Of a stretch of DNA of 6,767 nucleotides, positions 1-5,682 are shown in pieces. Numbering within the stretch: the stretch's first letter is position 1; the number at the start of each line of letters is the position of its first letter. The stretch is from Burkholderiales bacterium. Its GTDB lineage: Bacteria; Pseudomonadota; Gammaproteobacteria; Burkholderiales; Burkholderiaceae_C. The notes below the pieces were generated by a model that was not told the DNA's origin, made no database searches, and saw only the letters and a program-made list of their open reading frames with translations. Position numbers and translations under genes: made by a program. The DNA lies in the NCBI GenBank assembly GCA_947474415.1, contig CANJKD010000127.1, positions 1 to 6,767 of the forward strand, written 5' to 3'.

Positions 1-556
1 CGATCATCACGAACAGCTTGGCGCGATCAAGGTCGGGGCCGCCGAACTCCCAGAACGACCCACCAATCGTGTAGATCATCCCGGCCGCCATGTTGACCGA
101 GCAGAAGCCACCGTGCGCCGCGTAGTTGGGTGTTCCGAACTGCTTGGCGAACAGACCGGTGAGCGCCTGCATCTGGTCGCGACCGGTGAACAGCGCGAAC
201 TTTTTCGGGTCGGTGGCGCGGATGTGGGAGAGGCGCTTTTCGAGCAACGCGAACACTTCGTCCCAGCTGATCTCTTCGAACTCGCCGTCACCGCGTTCGG
301 TGCCCGGGCGCCGCAGCAAAGGCATCGACAGGCGCGCCGGCGACTTCTGCTTCATTACCCCGGAAGCGCCCTTGGCGCAGATAACGCCTTGATTGATCGG
401 ATGCGCCGGGTTGCCGTCGATGTAACGCACCTCGCCGTTGCGCAGGTGGACGCGAATCCCGCAGCGGCAGGCGCACATGTAGCAGGTGGTCGTCTTGACC
501 TCCAGGCTGGCGATGTCCTCGGACTGGAAGTCGGAAACCGGGTCGTTGCGCTTCAT
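1..556 (-). CDS. soeA: SoeA-like molybdopterin oxidoreductase (sulfite dehydrogenase catalytic subunit), N-terminal 185 residues, cut by window edge
   Basis: The gene reads leftwards from ATG at 556-554 and is cut off at base 1. Its N-terminus carries the [4Fe-4S] motif of the DMSO-reductase superfamily: C25-x2-C28-x3-C32 and C60 in a CAKG context, with an additional C30. Downstream comes a conserved block AHGGFCSVNMAAG around C152, a position likely to supply a molybdenum-ligating cysteine as in PsrA/PhsA-type enzymes (inference). The block order and wording resemble SoeA, which oxidises sulfite to sulfate in the cytoplasm and passes electrons via SoeB and SoeC to quinone. There is no twin-arginine signal before the first cysteine, which fits a cytoplasmic enzyme. 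The start is the first in-frame ATG after the SulP stop and has no clear Shine-Dalgarno; the frame stays open upstream without a better start. soeB and soeC would lie left of the window. Other tetrathionate, thiosulfate or polysulfide reductase-like enzymes are the main alternatives. Confidence 0.75.
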   Translation of the reverse strand, partial: MKRNDPVSDFQSEDIASLEVKTTTCYMCACRCGIRVHLRNGEVRYIDGNPAHPINQGVICAKGASGVMKQKSPARLSMPLLRRPGTERGDGEFEEISWDEVFALLEKRLSHIRATDPKKFALFTGRDQMQALTGLFAKQFGTPNYAAHGGFCSVNMAAGMIYTIGGSFWEFGGPDLDRAKLFVMI

Positions 557-648
557 GGAGTGGCGTGGTAGTTCGGGTGGAGACTGAAGGGGTGCAGCCC
601 GTGCTGTTCGCTCGGAGCTGCATTCAAGGGTGGGTTCGAGAGTTGGCT
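557..648 (-). other. Short SulP-soeA intergenic spacer
   Basis: Ninety-two bases separate the SulP stop from the soeA start, short enough for co-transcription. It contains a perfect 6-bp inverted repeat, TGCAGC at 593-598 and GCTGCA at 617-622, with an 18-nt loop and no following T-run, so it is not a convincing terminator. No obvious promoter is seen. Confidence 0.4.
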
Positions 649-2424
649 TCAGGTCCGCGCCTGCCCATTCGGCAGCGCGCCCTGGCACTGTCGGAAGATG
701 CGCGTGGTGCAGGTGCGGCAGACGTTCGAGTCAAGCTTCGGGTAGATCGCGCCGATCACGTCCTGGCCAATGCTGAACAGGTTCTCTGACCCGATTTGCG
801 CCAGGTGGCCTGCGCGCTCGAGGGTCTGGACCACCGGCTGCGGCAGGCGGTGAAAGTAGAGCGCGCCGCCCATCGCCTTGCGCCGACGCGCCTCTTGCGC
901 CAGCAACTCTGCCCCCGAGCTGTCGACGAAGTTGATGCCGGGCGCGAGCATCAGCAGGTGCTTGTGGGCGGGATTCTCCCGGTCGATGTCGCGAAGGCGA
1001 TGCTGCACATGATCGACCGCGCCGAAGTAGATAGCGCCGTCGACGAACATCATCTTCAGCTGGCAGCAGTCGGGCTCGGTGGTCTGCGGGATGAAGTGGT
1101 AGCTGCCCTCACCCGGTGCCGGCACTGCGTTGCGCAGGGTCGGCCGCGCGGTGCGTTCGAGAAACACCATCAAGGAGATCAGCACGCCCACGTAGATCGC
1201 GAACTCCAGGTGCAGGAACAGCGTGGCCAGCAGCGTGGCCAGCAGGACGGCGCTTTCGGCGCGGCTGGTGCGCAGAATGCTGCGGATGTGGTGCAGGTCG
1301 ATCAGCGAGTACGCCACCATGAACAACACCGCCGCCATCGATGCAATGGGCAGAAAGCGCACCAAAGGCGCGAGGGCGAGCAGCGTCAAGAGCAGGAACA
1401 GCGCCGCGAAGACCGGTGCCAGTGGCGTCTTGCCACCCGCAACGAAGTTCAGGCTGCTGCGGGTGAAGGAACCGCTGGAGGCATAGCCTGACGCAAAGCT
1501 GCCGAAGATGTTGCCCAGACCCTGGCCGATGAACTCCTGGTTGCTGTCAATCTGTTGCCCGGACTTCACGGCGATGGCGCGGGCGATCGCCATTGCCTCG
1601 GTCAGGCCCAGCATGGTCAGCGCCAGTGCGATCACGCCGAGGTCGCGCAGGGCCTGCAGCGACAGTTCGGGCATCGCCAGGGGCGGCAGGCTGCGTGGAA
1701 TTGCCGCTACCGTGGGAATGCTCGTGCCGCTGCCGAATACGGCCTGCAGCCCAGCCGCGTAGACACTGCCCACGACCATGGCGCTGATCATGTGGGGGGC
1801 CTTCGGCAGGTAGCGGCGTGTCCCAATGCCCGCCACCAACGTGACCACACCCACGCTGAGCACGAACAGGTTGGTGTTCGGCAACTGATGTGCGAAACGA
1901 GACAGCGACTCCACGAAGGACGGGCTGGCTGCCGCCGACACACCGAAGAAATTCTTTAACTGACTGGTTGCGATCAGCGTTGCCGCGCCGGTGGTGAAGC
2001 CGATCACGACGCTGTGCGAAATGAAGTTGATCAGGAAGCCCAGGCGGGCCAGGCCCATCATCAACATCATCACGCCCGACATGAAGGTCAGCGTGAGGAC
2101 GAGCTGGATGTAGGTGCTGCTGCCAGGTTCGGCGAGTGGGCTGACGGTGGCGAAAATGACGATCGACAGCGCGGCGGTCGGACCCGCGAAAAGATGCCAC
2201 GAAGAGCCGAACAGGGACGACACGATCACCGGAATGATCGCGCTGTACAGGCCGTACTCCGGCGGCAGGCCGGCGATGCTCGCGTATGCCACCGCCTGTG
2301 GCACCAGGATGATGGTGCAGGTCAGGCCGGCGATCAGATCGGCCCGCAAGTTGCTCCGGGTGACCATCGGCCACCAGCGCAACATCGGCATCAGTTTGTG
2401 CAGCCAGACTTCAAGGTTTGCCAT
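649..2424 (-). CDS. SulP-family anion (sulfate) transporter with C-terminal STAS domain
   Basis: A 591-residue SulP (SLC26-like) inner-membrane transporter. Residues from about 28 to 430 are rich in hydrophobic membrane segments and carry the family signature PQAVAYASIAGLPPEYGLY from P42. The soluble C-terminus is a STAS domain with the D501-S502-S503-G504 motif found at the regulatory phosphorylation site of STAS proteins. After STAS comes a short tail with C569-x2-C572-x7-C580, a possible metal- or redox-sensitive site. Family members usually move sulfate, bicarbonate or other anions by ion symport or exchange. Placed before a sulfite dehydrogenase gene and divergent from a sulfonate-type oxygenase, it may handle the sulfate produced; direction of transport cannot be read from sequence. 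The frame is open to an ATG at 2700, but the extra 92 residues look non-homologous and low in complexity, and would cover candidate operators. ATG 2424 (MANLEVWLHKL) gives the usual SulP N-terminus and has a weak GGA about 6-8 bases upstream. Confidence 0.9.
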   Translation of the reverse strand: MANLEVWLHKLMPMLRWWPMVTRSNLRADLIAGLTCTIILVPQAVAYASIAGLPPEYGLYSAIIPVIVSSLFGSSWHLFAGPTAALSIVIFATVSPLAEPGSSTYIQLVLTLTFMSGVMMLMMGLARLGFLINFISHSVVIGFTTGAATLIATSQLKNFFGVSAAASPSFVESLSRFAHQLPNTNLFVLSVGVVTLVAGIGTRRYLPKAPHMISAMVVGSVYAAGLQAVFGSGTSIPTVAAIPRSLPPLAMPELSLQALRDLGVIALALTMLGLTEAMAIARAIAVKSGQQIDSNQEFIGQGLGNIFGSFASGYASSGSFTRSSLNFVAGGKTPLAPVFAALFLLLTLLALAPLVRFLPIASMAAVLFMVAYSLIDLHHIRSILRTSRAESAVLLATLLATLFLHLEFAIYVGVLISLMVFLERTARPTLRNAVPAPGEGSYHFIPQTTEPDCCQLKMMFVDGAIYFGAVDHVQHRLRDIDRENPAHKHLLMLAPGINFVDSSGAELLAQEARRRKAMGGALYFHRLPQPVVQTLERAGHLAQIGSENLFSIGQDVIGAIYPKLDSNVCRTCTTRIFRQCQGALPNGQART

Positions 2425-2648
2425 AGTTTCCAAGCCAATATTGCGCAAAGACGCGCCATCGAGCCGCCAAGTTGCGCGGCACGCCGCAGCTGGAACGCAA
2501 GCTTGATGCCACGCGGCGGGCGCTCGCGCGATTGAGCCGGGCGTGCGCTGCCTTCGCTCCAGAGAACCCTCCGCGAGCCCCGGCAAGGAGGGGGGGGGAA
2601 GCTCGGTTGCAGCGTGCGGGAACTTGGCGGCACTTGGTGATGCCTCGA

Positions 2649-2665
2649 CGTTTCGATAGGAAACG
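2649..2665. promoter_or_regulatory. Candidate operator 1: perfect inverted repeat CGTTTC-N5-GAAACG
   Basis: Perfect 6-bp arms (2649-2654 and 2660-2665) flank a 5-base spacer GATAG. The 17-bp dyad has the size expected for a dimeric helix-turn-helix repressor or activator (for example IclR or GntR type). It is paired with a second copy centred 23 bp to the right. The binding protein is not encoded in this window. Confidence 0.55.
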
Positions 2666-2672
2666 CCGCCAG

Positions 2673-2687
2673 GTTTCGCGATGAAAC
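2673..2687. promoter_or_regulatory. Candidate operator 2: inverted repeat GTTTC-N5-GAAAC
   Basis: Perfect 5-bp arms (2673-2677 and 2683-2687) flank the 5-base spacer GCGAT. The arms are identical in sequence to the inner arms of operator 1 while the spacer differs, which argues for a shared protein-binding consensus GTTTC-N5-GAAAC and not a chance duplication. Centre-to-centre spacing from operator 1 is 23 bp, close to two helical turns. Confidence 0.55.
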
Positions 2688-2732
2688 GCGAACGATTCAA
2701 CCGGCTCAGTACTAACCCTTGGAAAACTCGCC

Positions 2733-2762
2733 GAAAAGTGGATTCAGCGCGTGAAAAGTGGA
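2733..2762 (+). repeat. Direct repeat GAAAAGTGGA, two copies with 20-bp period, just upstream of a putative promoter
   Basis: Exact 10-bp copies lie at 2733-2742 and 2753-2762. A related GAAAACT lies at 2722-2728, so A4 tracts recur at 2723, 2734 and 2754, i.e. offsets of 11 and 20 bp, in phase with the helix. Such an arrangement can be a tandem activator site (as for AraC/XylS-type proteins), a bend, or both. The second copy ends where a -35 element would sit for the -10-like sequence at 2788. Confidence 0.45.
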
Positions 2763-2787
2763 ACGATCAAAGCGGGCACGGAGTGTG

Positions 2788-2793
2788 CATAAG
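2788..2793 (+). promoter_or_regulatory. Possible -10 element (TGTG-CATAAG) of the oxygenase operon promoter
   Basis: CATAAG matches four of six bases of TATAAT and is preceded by TGTG, resembling an extended -10. The expected -35 window (about 2765-2770, GATCAA) is poor, which would fit an activator-dependent promoter using the direct repeats directly upstream. This is a weak visual call; a transcription start near 2800 would leave a leader of about 70 bases. Confidence 0.25.
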
Positions 2794-2870
2794 AACGCCC
2801 CGAGCATCCTCTCAACCACGGCCCGGGCGCCCAGCCCACGACGGCCCTTGCACACCACGGAGACAGGTCA

Positions 2871-4100
2871 ATGTCGCGCAATTCAACCGAGTGGAACGAG
2901 CGCCCCCAGTTCCCTGAGACGCACTTCGTCAGCACCGACATCTACACCAGCGAGGAGATCTTTCGCGAAGAGCAGCAGAAGATCTTCGGCAAGGCCTGGA
3001 TCATTGCCTGCCATGAATCCGAGTTGGAAGGCGCCTACGACTATCGCACCTTCAACCACCCGAGCGGCGCGCCACTGATCGTGATCCGCGGCGAAGACAT
3101 GACGGTGCGCAGCTTCTACAACATCTGCCCGCACCGCGGCAATACATTGCTCTATGACCCGGTGGGCAACGCCAAGCGCATCACGTGCATTTTCCACGCG
3201 TGGTCGTTCAACGCAAAGGGCGACTGCATCGACATCTCACGTGCCAAACAGGGTTACCAGGAGCGCTTCACCTGCGAGAACGCCGGCCTGCGCGAGGTCA
3301 AGACCTCGATCGGCTATGGGGGCTTCGTGTGGGTCAACGTCGATGACGACAGCTGCACGCTGGCCGAATTCATCGGCGACGCGATGGGCATGCTGGACGA
3401 AAACCTGAGCATGCCGCTCGAGGTCTTCCACTATCACAAGGCCGTGGTGAACACGAACTACAAGCTGTGGCACGACACGAACAGCGAGTTCTATCACGAC
3501 TACATGCACTACTTCAACCGCATCACCGGGATGATCCAGCCCGGCTACTTCGAGCGCAAATACACGGGCTATCCAAACGGCCACGCATCGGTCGGTTCGA
3601 TGTCGATCAAGTACGACGCCTACGACGGCAGCAAGGAGCGCGGGGTCGGCTGGCCCGGCTTGGCGCCGGGTGGCTGGGTGCTGATCGACGTGTTCCCCGG
3701 CATGACCTTCAACCTGCGCACCTCGGTGCTGCGCATGGACACCGCGATTCCGCTCGGGCCGAACAAGCTGCTGATCGAGTTTCGTGGCCTGGGCCTGAAG
3801 AGCGACACGCCAGAGCAGCGCGCCGAGCGCGTGCGTGACCACAATCAGATCTGGGGCCCGTTCGGCCGCAACCTGCACGAAGACCTGCTGGGCGTGCATG
3901 GCCAGGGCTTGGCGATGCGCGAGCGTACCGACAGCAAATGGGTGTTGCACGGCCGTGAAGAGAACATGACCATTCACGACGAAGGCGGCATGCGCCACTT
4001 CTACGCCGAATGGAGCAAGCGCATGGGGCGCCCAGCGCATGACCCGATGACTCGCGACCCGATCCCCCAAGTTGCAGCCGAGCCATCGGTAGCCACTTGA
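2871..4100 (+). CDS. msmA: Rieske non-heme iron oxygenase large (alpha) subunit, probable alkanesulfonate (methanesulfonate-type) monooxygenase hydroxylase
   Basis: A 409-residue, about 47-kDa catalytic subunit. The Rieske [2Fe-2S] domain shows C86-P-H88-x17-C106-x2-H109, the ordinary spacing. The catalytic domain has N204-S-E206-F-Y-H209-D-Y-M-H213, which I read as the bridging carboxylate E206 and iron ligands H209 and H213, with D338 (HED) as a candidate third ligand. The H-x3-H spacing and E instead of D are atypical; carbazole dioxygenase CarAa is a precedent for H-x3-H. The size, partner set and a sulfite dehydrogenase next door suggest MsmA, which hydroxylates methanesulfonate to formaldehyde and sulfite. 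As I recall, described MsmA proteins have a longer gap between the two Rieske pairs than the 17 residues here, so this may be a divergent relative with another sulfonate. GGAG at 2859-2862, eight bases before ATG, supports the start. First gene of a four-gene operon. Confidence 0.8.
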   Translation: MSRNSTEWNERPQFPETHFVSTDIYTSEEIFREEQQKIFGKAWIIACHESELEGAYDYRTFNHPSGAPLIVIRGEDMTVRSFYNICPHRGNTLLYDPVGNAKRITCIFHAWSFNAKGDCIDISRAKQGYQERFTCENAGLREVKTSIGYGGFVWVNVDDDSCTLAEFIGDAMGMLDENLSMPLEVFHYHKAVVNTNYKLWHDTNSEFYHDYMHYFNRITGMIQPGYFERKYTGYPNGHASVGSMSIKYDAYDGSKERGVGWPGLAPGGWVLIDVFPGMTFNLRTSVLRMDTAIPLGPNKLLIEFRGLGLKSDTPEQRAERVRDHNQIWGPFGRNLHEDLLGVHGQGLAMRERTDSKWVLHGREENMTIHDEGGMRHFYAEWSKRMGRPAHDPMTRDPIPQVAAEPSVAT

Positions 4101-4126
4101 GCGCTTTTACTCAATCTGTAACCTAA

Positions 4127-4132
4127 GCGAGG
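4127..4132 (+). promoter_or_regulatory. Ribosome binding site supporting the TTG start of the small subunit
   Basis: GCGAGG ends six bases before TTG 4139-4141, which is good Shine-Dalgarno spacing. The first in-frame ATG would be codon 17 and would cut into the conserved N-terminal helix, so the TTG start is preferred. Confidence 0.6.
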
Positions 4133-4138
4133 CCGCCC

Positions 4139-4600
4139 TTGGACCATCGACACGCCATCTCCGAACTCATCTGCACGTCCTGCATGACCCTGGACGACAA
4201 GCAGTTCAGCGCCTACCTCGATTTGTGCGATCCGGCCTTCACCTACAAGATCACTGCCTACAGCCCGGAGATCCGCAAGGACATGATCTGGCTTGAGCAC
4301 GACAAGGCCGGCCTGCAGTCGCTGTTCACCAACCTGCCCAAGCACAACAGCGACCAGTCGCCGCTGACCCGCCATGTCACCGTCTACACCGTCAAGGAAG
4401 ACGCTGCCGCGCAGCAGGCACAGGTGATCAGTGCCTTGCAGGTGTTCAAGACCTCGCTCGACGGCGGCGCCACCGAACTGTTCGCGGTCGGCAAGCTGCA
4501 CGACCTGATCGGTCTTGCCGGTGGGGCGCCAAAGTTGCTGGCCCGCGAGGTTCGCTTGCAGACCCGGATGCTGGGTTTCGGCTACCACATTCCGTTCTGA
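4139..4600 (+). CDS. msmB: Rieske oxygenase small (beta) subunit, SnoaL/NTF2-like, probable MsmB type
   Basis: A 153-residue (about 17-kDa) non-catalytic subunit. The opening helix (HAISELICTSCMTLDDKQFS) followed by AYLDLCDPAFTYKI and a later RHVTVYTV strand matches the cone-shaped NTF2-like fold of ring-hydroxylating dioxygenase beta subunits, which form the trimeric base of alpha3beta3 hydroxylases. It contains no metal-binding motif, as expected. It starts with TTG, begins 38 bases after the alpha-subunit stop, and is placed exactly where dioxygenase-type operons keep the beta gene. Having a beta subunit separates this system from alpha3-only Rieske oxygenases and fits methanesulfonate monooxygenase, which has a two-subunit hydroxylase. 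Assignment to the Msm group rests on overall resemblance and context. Three cysteines (C12, C15, C29) near the N-terminus are not in a known cluster motif. Confidence 0.75.
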   Translation: MDHRHAISELICTSCMTLDDKQFSAYLDLCDPAFTYKITAYSPEIRKDMIWLEHDKAGLQSLFTNLPKHNSDQSPLTRHVTVYTVKEDAAAQQAQVISALQVFKTSLDGGATELFAVGKLHDLIGLAGGAPKLLAREVRLQTRMLGFGYHIPF

Positions 4601-4636
4601 CCCGATCCTTGTCGATCCAACAACTCAGAGCGCCTC

Positions 4637-5674
4637 ATGAAGATCCAGATCAACGCCAGAAACCGCGCGCATCACTTCGAGGCTAAGCCGGCCGACAAGA
4701 TCCTCTTCTCCGGACTCAGTCAGGCCGTTGGCCTGCCGTACGAATGCGGCAGTGGCACCTGCGGTACCTGCAAGGCGCGGTTGTTGTCGGGTGAAATCGA
4801 CGACGCCTGGCCAGACGCGCCGGGTCGCAAGCACCTCAAGCACGCCGATGATTTCCTGATGTGCCAATGCAGCGCGCGTGGCGATGTGTCGGTCGAGGTG
4901 GCCAGCTTCGTCGAGGACTTCGACCCCGGCATGTGCGTGCCGGCCGGCGTCAAGGGACGGATCCGAAACAGCCGGCTGCTGACGCACGATGTGATGGACC
5001 TGCACATCGATCTCGACACGCCGATGGACTTCGACGCCGGCCAGTTCATGCTGATCCGGGTGCCGGGCATTGATGGTTACCGTGGCTGGTCGATGGTCAA
5101 CTACGAGCGCGGCGCTCGGTCGCTGCAGTTCGTCGTGAAGAACAAGCCGGGTGGCAAGTTGTCGGACTGGCTGTTCTCGACGCCGCGCGACGGCGCCGAA
5201 GTCGAGTTGTTCGGCCCGCTCGGCAGCGCCACCTTCTACCCGTCGATCGCGAAGGACATCCTGTGCATTGCCGGCGGCAGCGGTATTGCCGGCATGATGG
5301 CGATCTTGGCGCGGGCCGCTGGCGAGAATTATTTCGCCGAGCACAGCGGCAACATATTCTTTGGCTTCCGCTCGATGAAGGACTCCTTCTACCTCGATGT
5401 GCTGTCGCGCCTGCGGGCGCAGTGCGGCGCCAAGCTGCAAGTGACAGTCGCACTGTCGGACGGTGCGGCATCTGCCTCCGACCAAGCCGCCTACCCCTTG
5501 CTCGGCTTCGACACCGGCTTCGTCCACCTTGCGGCCGAGCGCCACATGCAGGGTCGCTACCAAGGGGTGCGCGCGTACCTCGCCGGGCCCACGCCAGCGG
5601 TCGACGCGAGCGTGCGCATGTTGCTGATGTCGCGGGTGTCGAGCGACAACATCCGCTACGACAAGTTCAGTTGA
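4637..5674 (+). CDS. msmD: NAD(P)H-dependent oxygenase reductase with plant-type [2Fe-2S] ferredoxin domain and FAD/NAD modules
   Basis: A 345-residue, about 38-kDa electron-transfer protein taking electrons from NAD(P)H to the ferredoxin. Domains in order: chloroplast-type [2Fe-2S] domain, residues 1-95, with C37-x4-C42-x2-C45 and C76 in LMCQC; FAD-binding barrel, about 100-200, with R149-G-W-S152 as the RxxS flavin motif (W replaces the commoner Y); NAD-binding domain, about 205-345, with GGSG at 213-216 and a C-terminal YLAGPTPAV that replaces the usual CGPP. This is the architecture of the benzoate 1,2-dioxygenase, toluene monooxygenase and methane monooxygenase reductases. The size and the chloroplast-like centre equal what is described for MsmD. 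It follows the beta gene by 36 bases and is placed before the ferredoxin gene, an order different from the A-B-C-D of the original msm cluster. Its Shine-Dalgarno is weak (AGAG about ten bases upstream). Confidence 0.88.
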   Translation: MKIQINARNRAHHFEAKPADKILFSGLSQAVGLPYECGSGTCGTCKARLLSGEIDDAWPDAPGRKHLKHADDFLMCQCSARGDVSVEVASFVEDFDPGMCVPAGVKGRIRNSRLLTHDVMDLHIDLDTPMDFDAGQFMLIRVPGIDGYRGWSMVNYERGARSLQFVVKNKPGGKLSDWLFSTPRDGAEVELFGPLGSATFYPSIAKDILCIAGGSGIAGMMAILARAAGENYFAEHSGNIFFGFRSMKDSFYLDVLSRLRAQCGAKLQVTVALSDGAASASDQAAYPLLGFDTGFVHLAAERHMQGRYQGVRAYLAGPTPAVDASVRMLLMSRVSSDNIRYDKFS

Positions 5675-5682
5675 GGCCCGGC

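Larger units (their letters stand above)
2425..2870. other. Divergent intergenic control region
   Basis: This 446-base region separates the leftward SulP-soeA genes from the rightward oxygenase genes. From 2425 to about 2640 no convincing gene or promoter is seen; it is G+C-rich and includes a run of nine G at 2590-2598. The segment 2649-2762 holds the structured part: two tandem inverted repeats, then a 10-bp direct repeat with phased A-tracts. A possible -10 element lies at 2788-2793. An open frame continuing the SulP gene upstream to 2700 crosses part of this region but is judged non-coding. Confidence 0.6.

Noticed and set aside
113..571. Plus-strand open frame of 152 codons opposite soeA
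   Set aside because: Shadow of the molybdopterin oxidoreductase, whose [4Fe-4S] motif is clear on the minus strand.
1547..2374. Second minus-strand open frame of 275 codons inside the SulP gene
   Set aside because: Out-of-frame reading of the transporter gene, rich in R, H and G and lacking membrane segments.
2425..2700. Upstream extension of the SulP gene to an ATG at 2700
   Set aside because: The extra 92 residues have no membrane or signal features, do not look like SulP N-termini, and would place a start codon beyond both inverted repeats. ATG 2424 gives the normal family N-terminus.
2821..2835. GC-rich palindromes (GCCCGGGC, GGGCGCCC) in the alpha-subunit leader
   Set aside because: Short and GC-only, expected by chance in DNA of this composition.
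3237..4070. Antisense open frame of 277 codons opposite the Rieske alpha subunit
   Set aside because: Shadow frame; the plus strand carries the Rieske and iron motifs.
4625..5563. Antisense open frame of 312 codons opposite the reductase
   Set aside because: Typical shadow frame of high-GC coding DNA; histidine/arginine/valine-rich translation without motifs, while the plus strand has clear cofactor motifs.
5263..5682. Long upstream extension of the ferredoxin frame
   Set aside because: This stretch overlaps the NAD domain of the reductase in another frame and codes for arginine-rich, non-homologous sequence. ATG 5683 has a Shine-Dalgarno and starts a complete Rieske ferredoxin.
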